Shown here: positions 1 through 5,802 of the stretch, piece by piece | Position numbering within the stretch: position 1 is the first letter of the stretch | Layout of the letters: each line of letters opens with the position of its first letter | NCBI GenBank assembly: GCA_900556205.1 | Contig: USNX01000001.1 | Location: forward strand, 1 to 22,267 | Direction: 5' to 3' | DNA: 22,267 nucleotides | DNA from: an uncultured Collinsella sp. | Lineage (GTDB): Bacteria; Actinomycetota; Coriobacteriia; Coriobacteriales; Coriobacteriaceae | The notes under the pieces: model-generated | Database searches by the model: none | Seen by the model: only the letters and a program-made list of their open reading frames with translations | What the model was told of the DNA's origin: nothing | Translations under genes and position numbers: made by a program

Positions 1-156
1 AGCTTTGTGGTGGCGCACCGCCTGTCGACGATCCGCAACGCCGACTGCATTCTGGTGATGCGCGACGGCCAGATTATCGAGCGCGGCACGCACGACGAGC
101 TGCTAGCGGCAGGCGGCTTCTACGCCGAACTCTATCGCAGCCAGTTTGCCCAGTGA
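1..156 (+). CDS. ABC transporter ATP-binding protein, C-terminal end (partial)
   Basis: The window opens inside this gene, in frame 1, and the last 51 codons end at TGA 154-156. The visible protein holds the H-loop of an ABC ATPase ([12 protein letters not shown], switch histidine in AHRLS). It continues with the usual end of exporter-type ATPases, [18 protein letters not shown], then [12 protein letters not shown]. The AHRLST form of the H-loop and the GxYAxLYxxQ ending are typical of fused membrane-ATPase exporters (MsbA/LmrA/MdlB type), where the ATPase is the C-terminal half. The substrate cannot be told from this fragment. Nothing after the stop looks like a strong terminator before the next promoter-like sequence. 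Confidence 0.9.
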   Translation, partial: SFVVAHRLSTIRNADCILVMRDGQIIERGTHDELLAAGGFYAELYRSQFAQ

Positions 157-196
157 GCAAGCCCGTGGGGCAAATTAATCAATCGACAGACGGTGG

Positions 197-224
197 TTTA
201 CATCTGTCACGTTAGTACTAAGAT
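197..224 (+). promoter_or_regulatory. candidate promoter of the flavodoxin gene
   Basis: TTTACA at 197-202 (5 of 6 to the -35 consensus) is followed after 16 bases by TAAGAT at 219-224 (4 of 6 to the -10 consensus). It lies in an AT-rich stretch just upstream of the flavodoxin-family start. It was found by eye and is only a candidate. Confidence 0.35.
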
Positions 225-277
225 ATTCATCTAATAAATTGCATTAGTGGCTTTAGTTTTGGGGGATACGAGGCAAC

Positions 278-835
278 GTGACTATGACGTGCTCTTTGGT
301 GGTTAACAGCAAGAGCGGTAATACCAGGATGGTTTCGGGCGCGATCAAGCGCGCTCTGCAGGCTGCGGGTGTTGAGTTTGTCCATGCCGCGGCGTTGAGC
401 GACGATGCGGATGCAGATCAGGTTGCGCTCGAGGCGCAGGGCGCCTGCGCGGCCGACACGGTGCTCGTCGGTTTTTGGTGCGACAAGGGCGCGTGCACGC
501 CTTCGGTCGCGGCGTTGCTCTCCGCCTTGCACGGCAAGCGCGTCTTCCTGTTTGGCACCTGCGGTTTTGGGGCCGACCAGAGCTATTACCAGCAGATTAT
601 TGATCGCGTGACTTCCAATTTGGCTGGGGATGCCGAGCTTGCGGGCTGGGCGATGTGCCAGGGCAAGATGGGTCCCGCGGTCAAGCAGCGCTACGAGGCC
701 ATGCTCGAGCAAGATCCCGACAACGCGCGCTATAAGATGCTGCTCGACAACTGGATTGCTGCGAAGGACCATCCCACCAAGGAAGATCTGGATAACATGG
801 CCGCAGCCGCCAAGAAGGCCGTACTGGGAGAGTAG
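278..835 (+). CDS. flavodoxin-family protein
   Basis: A 185-residue protein that probably binds FMN and carries electrons in the cytoplasm. The N-terminus has a beta strand followed by a phosphate-binding loop of flavodoxin type, NSKSGNTRMV (residues 10-19). A second strand and loop follow at about residues 60-70 (VLVGFWCDKGACTPS), then GKRVFLFGTCGFG at about 86-98. The FWxDKGxxxP loop and the roughly 60-residue C-terminal helical tail (from about 125) resemble the single-domain flavodoxin-like proteins of gut Firmicutes and Actinobacteria, including those linked to bilirubin reductase (BilS). That link is only a resemblance, and no BilR-like reductase is in the window. The start is uncertain: GTG 278 has GAGG only 4 bases upstream, while ATG 284, two codons on, has it at 10. 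The gene is monocistronic, with a terminator right behind it. Confidence 0.75.
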   Translation: MTMTCSLVVNSKSGNTRMVSGAIKRALQAAGVEFVHAAALSDDADADQVALEAQGACAADTVLVGFWCDKGACTPSVAALLSALHGKRVFLFGTCGFGADQSYYQQIIDRVTSNLAGDAELAGWAMCQGKMGPAVKQRYEAMLEQDPDNARYKMLLDNWIAAKDHPTKEDLDNMAAAAKKAVLGE

Positions 836-877
836 CTTCGCCGTCCGCGATCCTTCGTGCAAAACAATACAAATGTG

Positions 878-905
878 AAAGCCTCGAAGTTCTCGAGGCT
901 TTTTT
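878..905 (+). terminator. intrinsic terminator of the flavodoxin gene
   Basis: A 7-bp perfect stem GCCTCGA (881-887) pairs with TCGAGGC (893-899) around a 5-base loop. It is preceded by AAA and followed by six T (900-905), and lies about 45 bases past the stop. Confidence 0.85.
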
Positions 906-1022
906 CTTGACACTTGTGGGCACAACCGCTGCAAGCGTTTGGGGCGACTTTTTCCATCACCCCGATGACGAGGCTGTTCTGGACAACACGCTCGCATACG
1001 TTCGCTGGATGTATTCAGAGTG

Positions 1023-1056
1023 GGAAGGGCTTTCCGGATGGAAGGGCTTTCCGGAT
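1023..1056. repeat. 17-bp tandem direct repeat, two copies
   Basis: GGAAGGGCTTTCCGGAT occurs at 1023-1039 and again, perfectly and without a gap, at 1040-1056. Each copy contains the small palindrome GGAAgggcTTTCC. The second copy falls exactly where the periodic array starting at 1067 would place its preceding right arm (1039-1054), so this looks like a decayed and re-duplicated outer unit of that array. Confidence 0.8.
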
Positions 1057-1066
1057 GGATGAGGTT

Positions 1067-1240
1067 GCGGAAGATGCGTCCCGGAATTTGCCTTTGGAAT
1101 GGGATGGAGTTTCCGGTTAAGGACCTCGGCGGAAAGTGCATCCCGGAATTTGTAGCCGAAGTGGGATGCAGTTTTCCAACGGGCCCGCAGGCGGAAACCG
1201 CATCCCACTTTGCGCATGATTTCTGGGACACAGTTTCCGC
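1067..1240. repeat. regular array of alternating inverted repeats (three 50-bp palindromic units, 62-bp pitch)
   Basis: Six 16-bp arms near the consensus GCGGAAACTGCATCCC alternate in orientation. Forward arms start at 1067, 1129 and 1191. Reverse-complement arms start at 1101, 1163 and 1225. The start-to-start steps are 34, 28, 34, 28, 34. That means 18-base inner loops and 12-base outer linkers, constant in length although their sequences differ (the first two loops share GGAATTTG). Neither strand carries a credible gene here. The layout resembles BIME elements, which are mosaics of REP sequences in alternating orientation. It is not CRISPR, because the arms are inverted and the loops are short and partly alike. 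Confidence 0.8.
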
Positions 1241-1300
1241 GACTCGCATGACAGGCCGCGCCTCTGCTGTGAGGCGAGGGCGAGCGGGCACCGGGTAACG

Positions 1301-1334
1301 TCTGTCGCGAGTTCCGCACGCAAAGAAGGCCACT
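1301..1334. repeat. dispersed 34-bp repeat, copy 1
   Basis: This segment matches 20821-20854 at about 30 of 34 positions, including the identical 18-mer TGTCGCGAGTTCCGCACG (1303-1320 and 20823-20840) and the ending GGCCACT. Both copies are intergenic. It is probably a genome-wide interspersed element. Confidence 0.75.
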
Positions 1335-1355
1335 TAATGTGGCCTTCGTCTTGCG
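1319..1355 (-). terminator. long hairpin downstream of the cysteine peptidase gene
   Basis: GAAGGCCAC (1325-1333) pairs perfectly with GTGGCCTTC (1339-1347) around TTAAT. The stem is extended by CGCAA (1319-1323) with TTGCG (1351-1355) across a small bulge. It lies 60 bases past the stop of the minus-strand gene. No clear U-tract follows on either strand, so it may be a terminator, a 3'-end stabiliser or simply part of the dispersed repeat. Confidence 0.4.
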
Positions 1356-1414
1356 CAGGACTGCCCGAGCAGGCAATCAAATATATTGCGGGCGGGCACG
1401 CGGCCCCGTCGGCT

Positions 1415-2620
1415 TTACGACAGCGCCACGCCGCCGAGCCAGCCCCAACGCACGCCAGAGCCAGTGCCATAGAAGCTAATAAACGAATCAAGCGACTTAG
1501 ACGTAATGGCACCCTCGTTGCTCATAACGATGCCGCCGCCAACGTAGATACCCACATGACCGTAGATAAGGCCCGGAGCACCCGTGCCGCTGTGCGAGGA
1601 ATCGGCCACGATCATGCCCACCTGCAGCGCCGAGCGGTCGGAGCTATAGCACCAGGCGTTGAACATGTCGCAGGCGTTGCCGCCAAAGTAGCCAACGCCG
1701 GCGTTACGGAAGACATTGGTAACCCACGCCGCGCACCAGTTCTGGCCCGGCGAAGGCGTGGAGTAGCACGCGTTGACGACGGCCTGTTGCTTGCCCGAGC
1801 CGGCATTCTGCTGCGGAGTTCCGGGCGCATACGATCCGCCACCCGAGCTCGAACCACCCGAGTAGGAATTGTTCTTGTTCGCGGCGGCCGCGGCAGCGGC
1901 GGCCTTCCTAGCGGCCTCCTCGGCCTGGGCGGCAGCGAGAATCTCGGAATCACGCTGAGCCATGAGCTCCTTGACATCGTCAGAGAGGCCGTTCAGAACC
2001 GTCTGGACTTCCTGCTGCTTGGCCTGCATGTCCTGCATCTGGGCAGTCTGCTGGTCCTTGAGCTTCTCTAAGTCGGCCTTCTGCGACTCGAGCTCGGTCT
2101 TTTGCGCATCGAGCTCTTCCTGGATGGTCTGAATGTCCTCGATGGCGTCGCGGTCGCTCTTGTTGATCTTCTCAACGTAATGCGCGTTGGCGACGAGTTC
2201 CTCAAACGAGCCAGAGGCCAGCAGCAGCGACAGGATGTTCGTGCCGCCGGACTTGTAGCTGGCGGCCACGCGATCGGAAAGGTCGTTGCGTTTCTTCTTG
2301 AGCTCGGCCTTCTTTTCATCGATCTGGGCCTGCGTGTCGTCAATCTTGCCCTGGACATTCTCGATGTCGTTGAGGGTCTGGGCATTCTTGTTGGCCAGCG
2401 CCGCATACTCATTTGCGATGCTGTCGAGCTGGGCCTGAACCTCGTCGAGCTGGGCCTGGGCGGCATTCAGTTTATCGGTTGTTTCTTTGGAAGCCTCCGC
2501 CGCATGGGCGCGAGCGGGCAGGCCAAAAAGAACTGCCGCAGAAGCGGCGCCGAACAGGGCCTTGAGGGCAGTGCGGCGCGAGAGCTCCTGGGAAAGGATG
2601 GAATCGCTGTTTGGTGACAT
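1415..2620 (-). CDS. Tat-exported coiled-coil protein with NlpC/P60- or CHAP-like cysteine peptidase domain
   Basis: A 401-residue predicted cell-wall hydrolase. Residues 1-41 form a twin-arginine signal peptide: SRRTALK at 14-20, a hydrophobic stretch 21-34, then ARAHA-AE as a likely cleavage site near 40. Residues 43-240 are a long coiled coil rich in Q, E, K and A with a PcsB/CwlO-like break (SYKSGGTNILSLLLASGSFEEL, about 121-142). This kind of coiled coil usually keeps the enzyme inactive until an FtsEX-like partner binds. A low-complexity Ala then Ser/Gly linker spans 238-275. The catalytic domain runs from about 280 to the end. NWCAAW gives the likely nucleophile Cys296, YGHVGIYVGGG the His355, and N368 the third residue. 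The start has GGAG five bases upstream. The gene is alone between a hairpin and an AT-rich promoter region. CHAP rather than NlpC/P60 is possible. Confidence 0.85.
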   Translation of the reverse strand: MSPNSDSILSQELSRRTALKALFGAASAAVLFGLPARAHAAEASKETTDKLNAAQAQLDEVQAQLDSIANEYAALANKNAQTLNDIENVQGKIDDTQAQIDEKKAELKKKRNDLSDRVAASYKSGGTNILSLLLASGSFEELVANAHYVEKINKSDRDAIEDIQTIQEELDAQKTELESQKADLEKLKDQQTAQMQDMQAKQQEVQTVLNGLSDDVKELMAQRDSEILAAAQAEEAARKAAAAAAAANKNNSYSGGSSSGGGSYAPGTPQQNAGSGKQQAVVNACYSTPSPGQNWCAAWVTNVFRNAGVGYFGGNACDMFNAWCYSSDRSALQVGMIVADSSHSGTGAPGLIYGHVGIYVGGGIVMSNEGAITSKSLDSFISFYGTGSGVRWGWLGGVALS

Positions 2621-2681
2621 ATGTACTCCGTTACATGTTTATTTATATGTCGCTCAACTCATACATATTAGCGTACATATG
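2618..2681. promoter_or_regulatory. AT-rich upstream region with repeated ACATAT motifs
   Basis: CATATGTAC (2618-2626) is mirrored by GTACATATG (2673-2681). Between them lie ATATGT (2645-2650) and ACATAT (2663-2668), also inverted. The region is far more AT-rich than its surroundings and lies just upstream of the minus-strand peptidase start, whose ATG is inside the left arm. It is probably the promoter and operator of that gene. No confident -35/-10 pair was found. Confidence 0.35.
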
Positions 2682-2843
2682 GCGCGTCCCAACGATTTCC
2701 ACGAACGGCAGGAAACTACAAGGTCAGCGGCTCGTAAGCAAATGCCAAAGATCAGGTTATGCGTACGCAAGCTCTTCTATGAGTACGTTAGCACTATCCT
2801 CTGCTTTTCCTACAGCGCACGATTTGGGCGTCCCTGCCTGCGC

Positions 2844-2849
2844 TATACT
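2844..2849 (+). promoter_or_regulatory. candidate -10 box of galE
   Basis: TATACT (5 of 6) lies 37 bases before the galE start. The sequence 17 bases upstream (GATTTG) is a poor -35 box. The galE ribosome binding site AGGAG is at 2877-2881, five bases before the ATG. Confidence 0.4.
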
Positions 2850-2886
2850 CCCCTGAAGAAGTGTTCCTGATTCGATAGGAGACTAC

Positions 2887-3948
2887 ATGTCCAAAGCACT
2901 CGACCCCAAAGACACCTGCGTCCTCGTTACCGGTGGCGCCGGCTTTATCGGCTCGCACACCGTCGTTCAGCTGCTCGAGGGTGGCTACCAGGTCGTCATC
3001 GTCGATGATCTCTCCAACTCCAGCGCCGTCGCCGTCGACCGCGTCAAGACCATCGTGGGCGACGAGGCCGCCAAGAACCTCACCTTCTACGAGGCCAACG
3101 TGCTCGACCGCGATGCGATGAACAAGATCTTCGACACCCATCAGATCGACCGCGTCATCCACTTTGCCGGCTTTAAGGCCGTCGGCGAGTCGGTGAGCAA
3201 GCCCGTCGAGTACTACCACAACAACATCGAGAACACCCTTGTGCTCATCGACGTCATGCGCAACCATGGCTGCAAATCCATCATCTTCTCGAGCTCCTCG
3301 ACCGTCTATGGCGACCCGGACAACCCGCCCGTCACCGAGGAGGATCCTAAGAAGCCCGCGACCAACCCCTATGGTTGGACCAAGTGGATGATCGAGCAGA
3401 TCCTTATGGACGTCCACACCGCCGACCCCGAGTGGGACGTCGTGCTGCTCCGTTACTTCAACCCCATCGGCGCTCATCCGTCGGGCCTGATCGGCGAGGA
3501 CCCCAAGGGCATCCCCAACAACCTGGTGCCCTATGTCGCCCAGGTCGCCGTGGGCAAGCTCGAGGCCGTTCAGGTCTTTGGCAACGACTACCCCACCCCC
3601 GACGGCACCGGCGTGCGCGACTACATCCACGTGTGCGATCTGGCCTCTGGTCACGTTGCCGCCCTTAACTGGATGAACGGCAAGACCGGCGTCGAGATCT
3701 TTAACTTGGGCACCGGCACCGGCACCTCGGTACTTGAGGTCGTCGCCGCCTTCTCCAAGGCTTGTGGCAAGGAGCTGCCCTACGTGATCCGCGAGCGCCG
3801 CGCCGGCGACATCGCTGCCAACTGGTGCGACGCCTCCAAGGCCGAGCGCATGATGGGCTGGAAGGCCCAGTACGACATCGCGGACATGTGCCGCGATAGC
3901 TGGAACTGGCAGAGCCACAACCCCAACGGCTTCGCCGACGCCGAGTAG
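2887..3948 (+). CDS. galE: UDP-glucose 4-epimerase GalE
   Basis: A 353-residue, NAD-dependent short-chain dehydrogenase of the extended class. It interconverts UDP-glucose and UDP-galactose in the cytoplasm for the Leloir pathway and for glycan precursors. The Rossmann motif is GGAGFIGSHT (16-25), with the acidic end of strand two at VDDLSNS. FSSSSTVYG (134-142) carries the catalytic Ser137, and PYGWTK (161-166) the Tyr162 and Lys166, with the family's usual 25-residue Ser-to-Tyr spacing. NPIGAHPSG and the C-terminal GDIAANWCDASKA motif bind the UDP-sugar. Length is slightly above the usual 330-340 because of a short N-terminal extension. The start has a good ribosome binding site. The gene has its own terminator and is not in an operon with gal genes. 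The call is secure. Confidence 0.97.
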   Translation: MSKALDPKDTCVLVTGGAGFIGSHTVVQLLEGGYQVVIVDDLSNSSAVAVDRVKTIVGDEAAKNLTFYEANVLDRDAMNKIFDTHQIDRVIHFAGFKAVGESVSKPVEYYHNNIENTLVLIDVMRNHGCKSIIFSSSSTVYGDPDNPPVTEEDPKKPATNPYGWTKWMIEQILMDVHTADPEWDVVLLRYFNPIGAHPSGLIGEDPKGIPNNLVPYVAQVAVGKLEAVQVFGNDYPTPDGTGVRDYIHVCDLASGHVAALNWMNGKTGVEIFNLGTGTGTSVLEVVAAFSKACGKELPYVIRERRAGDIAANWCDASKAERMMGWKAQYDIADMCRDSWNWQSHNPNGFADAE

Positions 3949-3971
3949 CAAAAAACCTACATACCGCTCTT

Positions 3972-4005
3972 GCCCCGATCTCACGTTGTGAGGTCGGGGC
4001 TTTTT
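3972..4005 (+). terminator. intrinsic terminator of galE
   Basis: A 13-bp stem, GCCCCGATCTCAC (3972-3984) with GTGAGGTCGGGGC (3988-4000) and one G-U pair, has a GTT loop and five T (4001-4005). It lies 24 bases after the galE stop. Confidence 0.93.
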
Positions 4006-4054
4006 CATGGCATGTAACCATTCGCCGAAAATCGACCAACTTTTTTATCTTGCC

Positions 4055-4083
4055 TGTACATGTTTAAACAACATGTTTACAAT
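4055..4083 (+). promoter_or_regulatory. malQ promoter with palindromic operator in the spacer
   Basis: TGTACA (4055-4060, 4 of 6) and TACAAT (4078-4083, 5 of 6) are 17 bases apart. The spacer carries the perfect 10-bp palindrome TGTTTAAACA (4061-4070), seen in full as ATGTTTAAACAA (4060-4071). The same core GTTTAAAC recurs upstream of the TreR-like gene and of the PTS fusion. A repressor bound here would block the promoter. Confidence 0.6.
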
Positions 4084-4168
4084 AGGCGTATCGAATCAGA
4101 ACGTCGGAGGCGGACTGCACACCCATCGGCAGGCCGACCCCACAACAAGAAGGTTGGTGAGCGCATTC

Positions 4169-5674
4169 ATGGAGCGTGCAAGCGGCGTCCTCATGCCCGT
4201 CTCATCTCTGCCCGGACCATACGGAATCGGCGGCTTTGGCTGGAATGCCTACGACTTCGTCGATTTTCTCGCCTCGTGCAAACAACATTACTGGCAGATT
4301 CTGCCCCTTACGACGACCAGCTATGGCGATTCGCCCTATCAGTCGTTCTCGGCCCGCGCAGGCAACCCCAACTTTATCGACTTTGCCGAGCTTATCGAGG
4401 CAGGGTATCTTGAACAGCGCGATATCGATGGCGTGTACCTGGGTTCTGACCCCAGTAACGTCGACTACGGTGCTATCTTTGGCGGCCGCCGTCAGATTCT
4501 CGACCGCGCCGCTGAGCGCTTTGCCGCCGACAAGCCGGCCGATTTCGATGACTTTATCCAGGCCAACGAGGACTGGCTCATCCCCTACTGTGAGTTCATG
4601 ACCGTCAAAGAGGAGTGCGGTCTCAAGGCGTTTTGGGAGTGGCCCGCGGAACTCCGCACCCGCGGCGAAGCTTCCGCCAAGGTCTGCGCCGACCATCCGG
4701 CGCGTATGCTCTACCACCAGATGACGCAGTACTTCTTCGATCGCCAGTGGAGCCGCCTCAAGGCCTATGCCAATGAGCGCGACATTCTCATCATCGGCGA
4801 CCTGCCCATCTATGTCTCGCGTGACTCTGTCGAGATGTGGGCGACGCCTGAGCTCTTTAAGATCGACGCCGCCGGCAATCCCGTGAGCGTCGCCGGCACG
4901 CCGCCCGACCAGTTCTCGGCCACCGGCCAGTACTGGGGCAACCCCATCTACGACTGGGACGCCATGGAGTCCGACGGCTTCTCCTGGTGGGAGGGCCGCA
5001 TTCGCGCCGCCCTCGACATGTACGATGTCATCCGCCTGGATCACTTCCGCGGCTTCGAGGCCTATTGGGAGGTGCCGTTCTCCTCGCCCGATTCGTCCTA
5101 CGGTTCGTGGACGCAGGGTCCCGGCCTCAAGTTCTTCAAGACGCTCGAGGAAAAGCTCGGCACGCTGCCCATCATCGCCGAGGACCTGGGCTTCCTCACC
5201 CCCGGCGTCATCGACATGCGCGACAACTCGGGCTTCCCCGGCATGAAGATCCTGCAGTTTGCCTTTGAGGGCACCAACTCGTACTACCTGCCGCACAACT
5301 ACATTGCCAACACCGTCGCCTACGTGGGCACCCACGACAACGAGACGGCACGCGGCTGGTTTGAAGGAACGGCCACCCCGCGTCAGCGTGAGCAGACAGC
5401 CCTGTACACCCATCAGCAGGCCGGCGAGCCCATCACCGACGCGCTCAACCGAACCATCGCCGCCAGCGTAAGCAATACCTGTATCTACACCATGCAAGAC
5501 CTGCTCAACCTGGGCAACGAGGCGCGCATCAACACCCCCGCCACCCTGGGCGGCAACTGGACCTGGCGTATGCTCGATGGCGCCATCACCCGCGAGCTCG
5601 AGCACAAACTCACCGACTGGACCGAAACCTACTTCCGCATCCCGTCGGAAGCCGAAATCGAGCTTCCCCAATAG
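4169..5674 (+). CDS. malQ: 4-alpha-glucanotransferase (amylomaltase) MalQ
   Basis: GH77 disproportionating enzyme, 501 residues, cytoplasmic. It transfers maltosyl and longer glucan units between maltodextrins, releasing glucose and making longer chains for the phosphorylase. The catalytic residues are all visible: Asp291 in IRLDHFRGF (nucleophile), Glu338 in AEDLG (acid/base) and Asp390 in GTHDNE. GDLPIYV (210-216) and the N-terminal SLPGPYGIGGFG (13-24) are family hallmarks. The reading frame is open back to 4007. ATG 4169 is preferred because similarity to the family starts there and GGTGAG lies 7 bases upstream; it also places the promoter and operator at 4055-4083 in a proper 5' leader. 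GTG 4157 behind AGAAGG is the alternative. glgP follows after a terminator. Confidence 0.96.
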   Translation: MERASGVLMPVSSLPGPYGIGGFGWNAYDFVDFLASCKQHYWQILPLTTTSYGDSPYQSFSARAGNPNFIDFAELIEAGYLEQRDIDGVYLGSDPSNVDYGAIFGGRRQILDRAAERFAADKPADFDDFIQANEDWLIPYCEFMTVKEECGLKAFWEWPAELRTRGEASAKVCADHPARMLYHQMTQYFFDRQWSRLKAYANERDILIIGDLPIYVSRDSVEMWATPELFKIDAAGNPVSVAGTPPDQFSATGQYWGNPIYDWDAMESDGFSWWEGRIRAALDMYDVIRLDHFRGFEAYWEVPFSSPDSSYGSWTQGPGLKFFKTLEEKLGTLPIIAEDLGFLTPGVIDMRDNSGFPGMKILQFAFEGTNSYYLPHNYIANTVAYVGTHDNETARGWFEGTATPRQREQTALYTHQQAGEPITDALNRTIAASVSNTCIYTMQDLLNLGNEARINTPATLGGNWTWRMLDGAITRELEHKLTDWTETYFRIPSEAEIELPQ

Positions 5675-5722
5675 GAGCCACCGCACCCGACCCCATTCCA
5701 TCGTGCGGACGCGTCCGTTTTC

Positions 5723-5761
5723 CCCGCGCGAGGCCACTCCAATCCCTCGCGCGGGCTTCTT
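5723..5761 (+). terminator. intrinsic terminator between malQ and glgP
   Basis: An 11-bp perfect stem, CCCGCGCGAGG (5723-5733) with CCTCGCGCGGG (5745-5755), has an 11-base loop and is followed by CTTCTTTT. A separate 12-bp self-complementary block CGGACGCGTCCG (5706-5717) followed by TTTT lies just before it. glgP may still receive some read-through. Confidence 0.8.
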
Positions 5762-5802
5762 TTGAATTTCTGACATGCAATCAACCCATCACAGGAGGAA
5801 AC

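Noticed and set aside
957..1376. Open frames on both strands across the gap at 836-1414
   Set aside because: They run through the alternating-repeat array and the dispersed repeat, and their peptides simply translate the repeats. No ribosome binding site or family resemblance was seen.
2794..4008. A 404-residue frame opposite galE, and long frames opposite malQ, glgP, the PTS fusion and the prenyl synthase
   Set aside because: They are antisense shadows caused by high G+C third positions. The plus-strand proteins have full catalytic motifs.
4007..4168. N-terminal extension of MalQ from ATG 4007
   Set aside because: It would span the promoter and operator and lie right behind the galE terminator. 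Similarity to the family begins at 4169.
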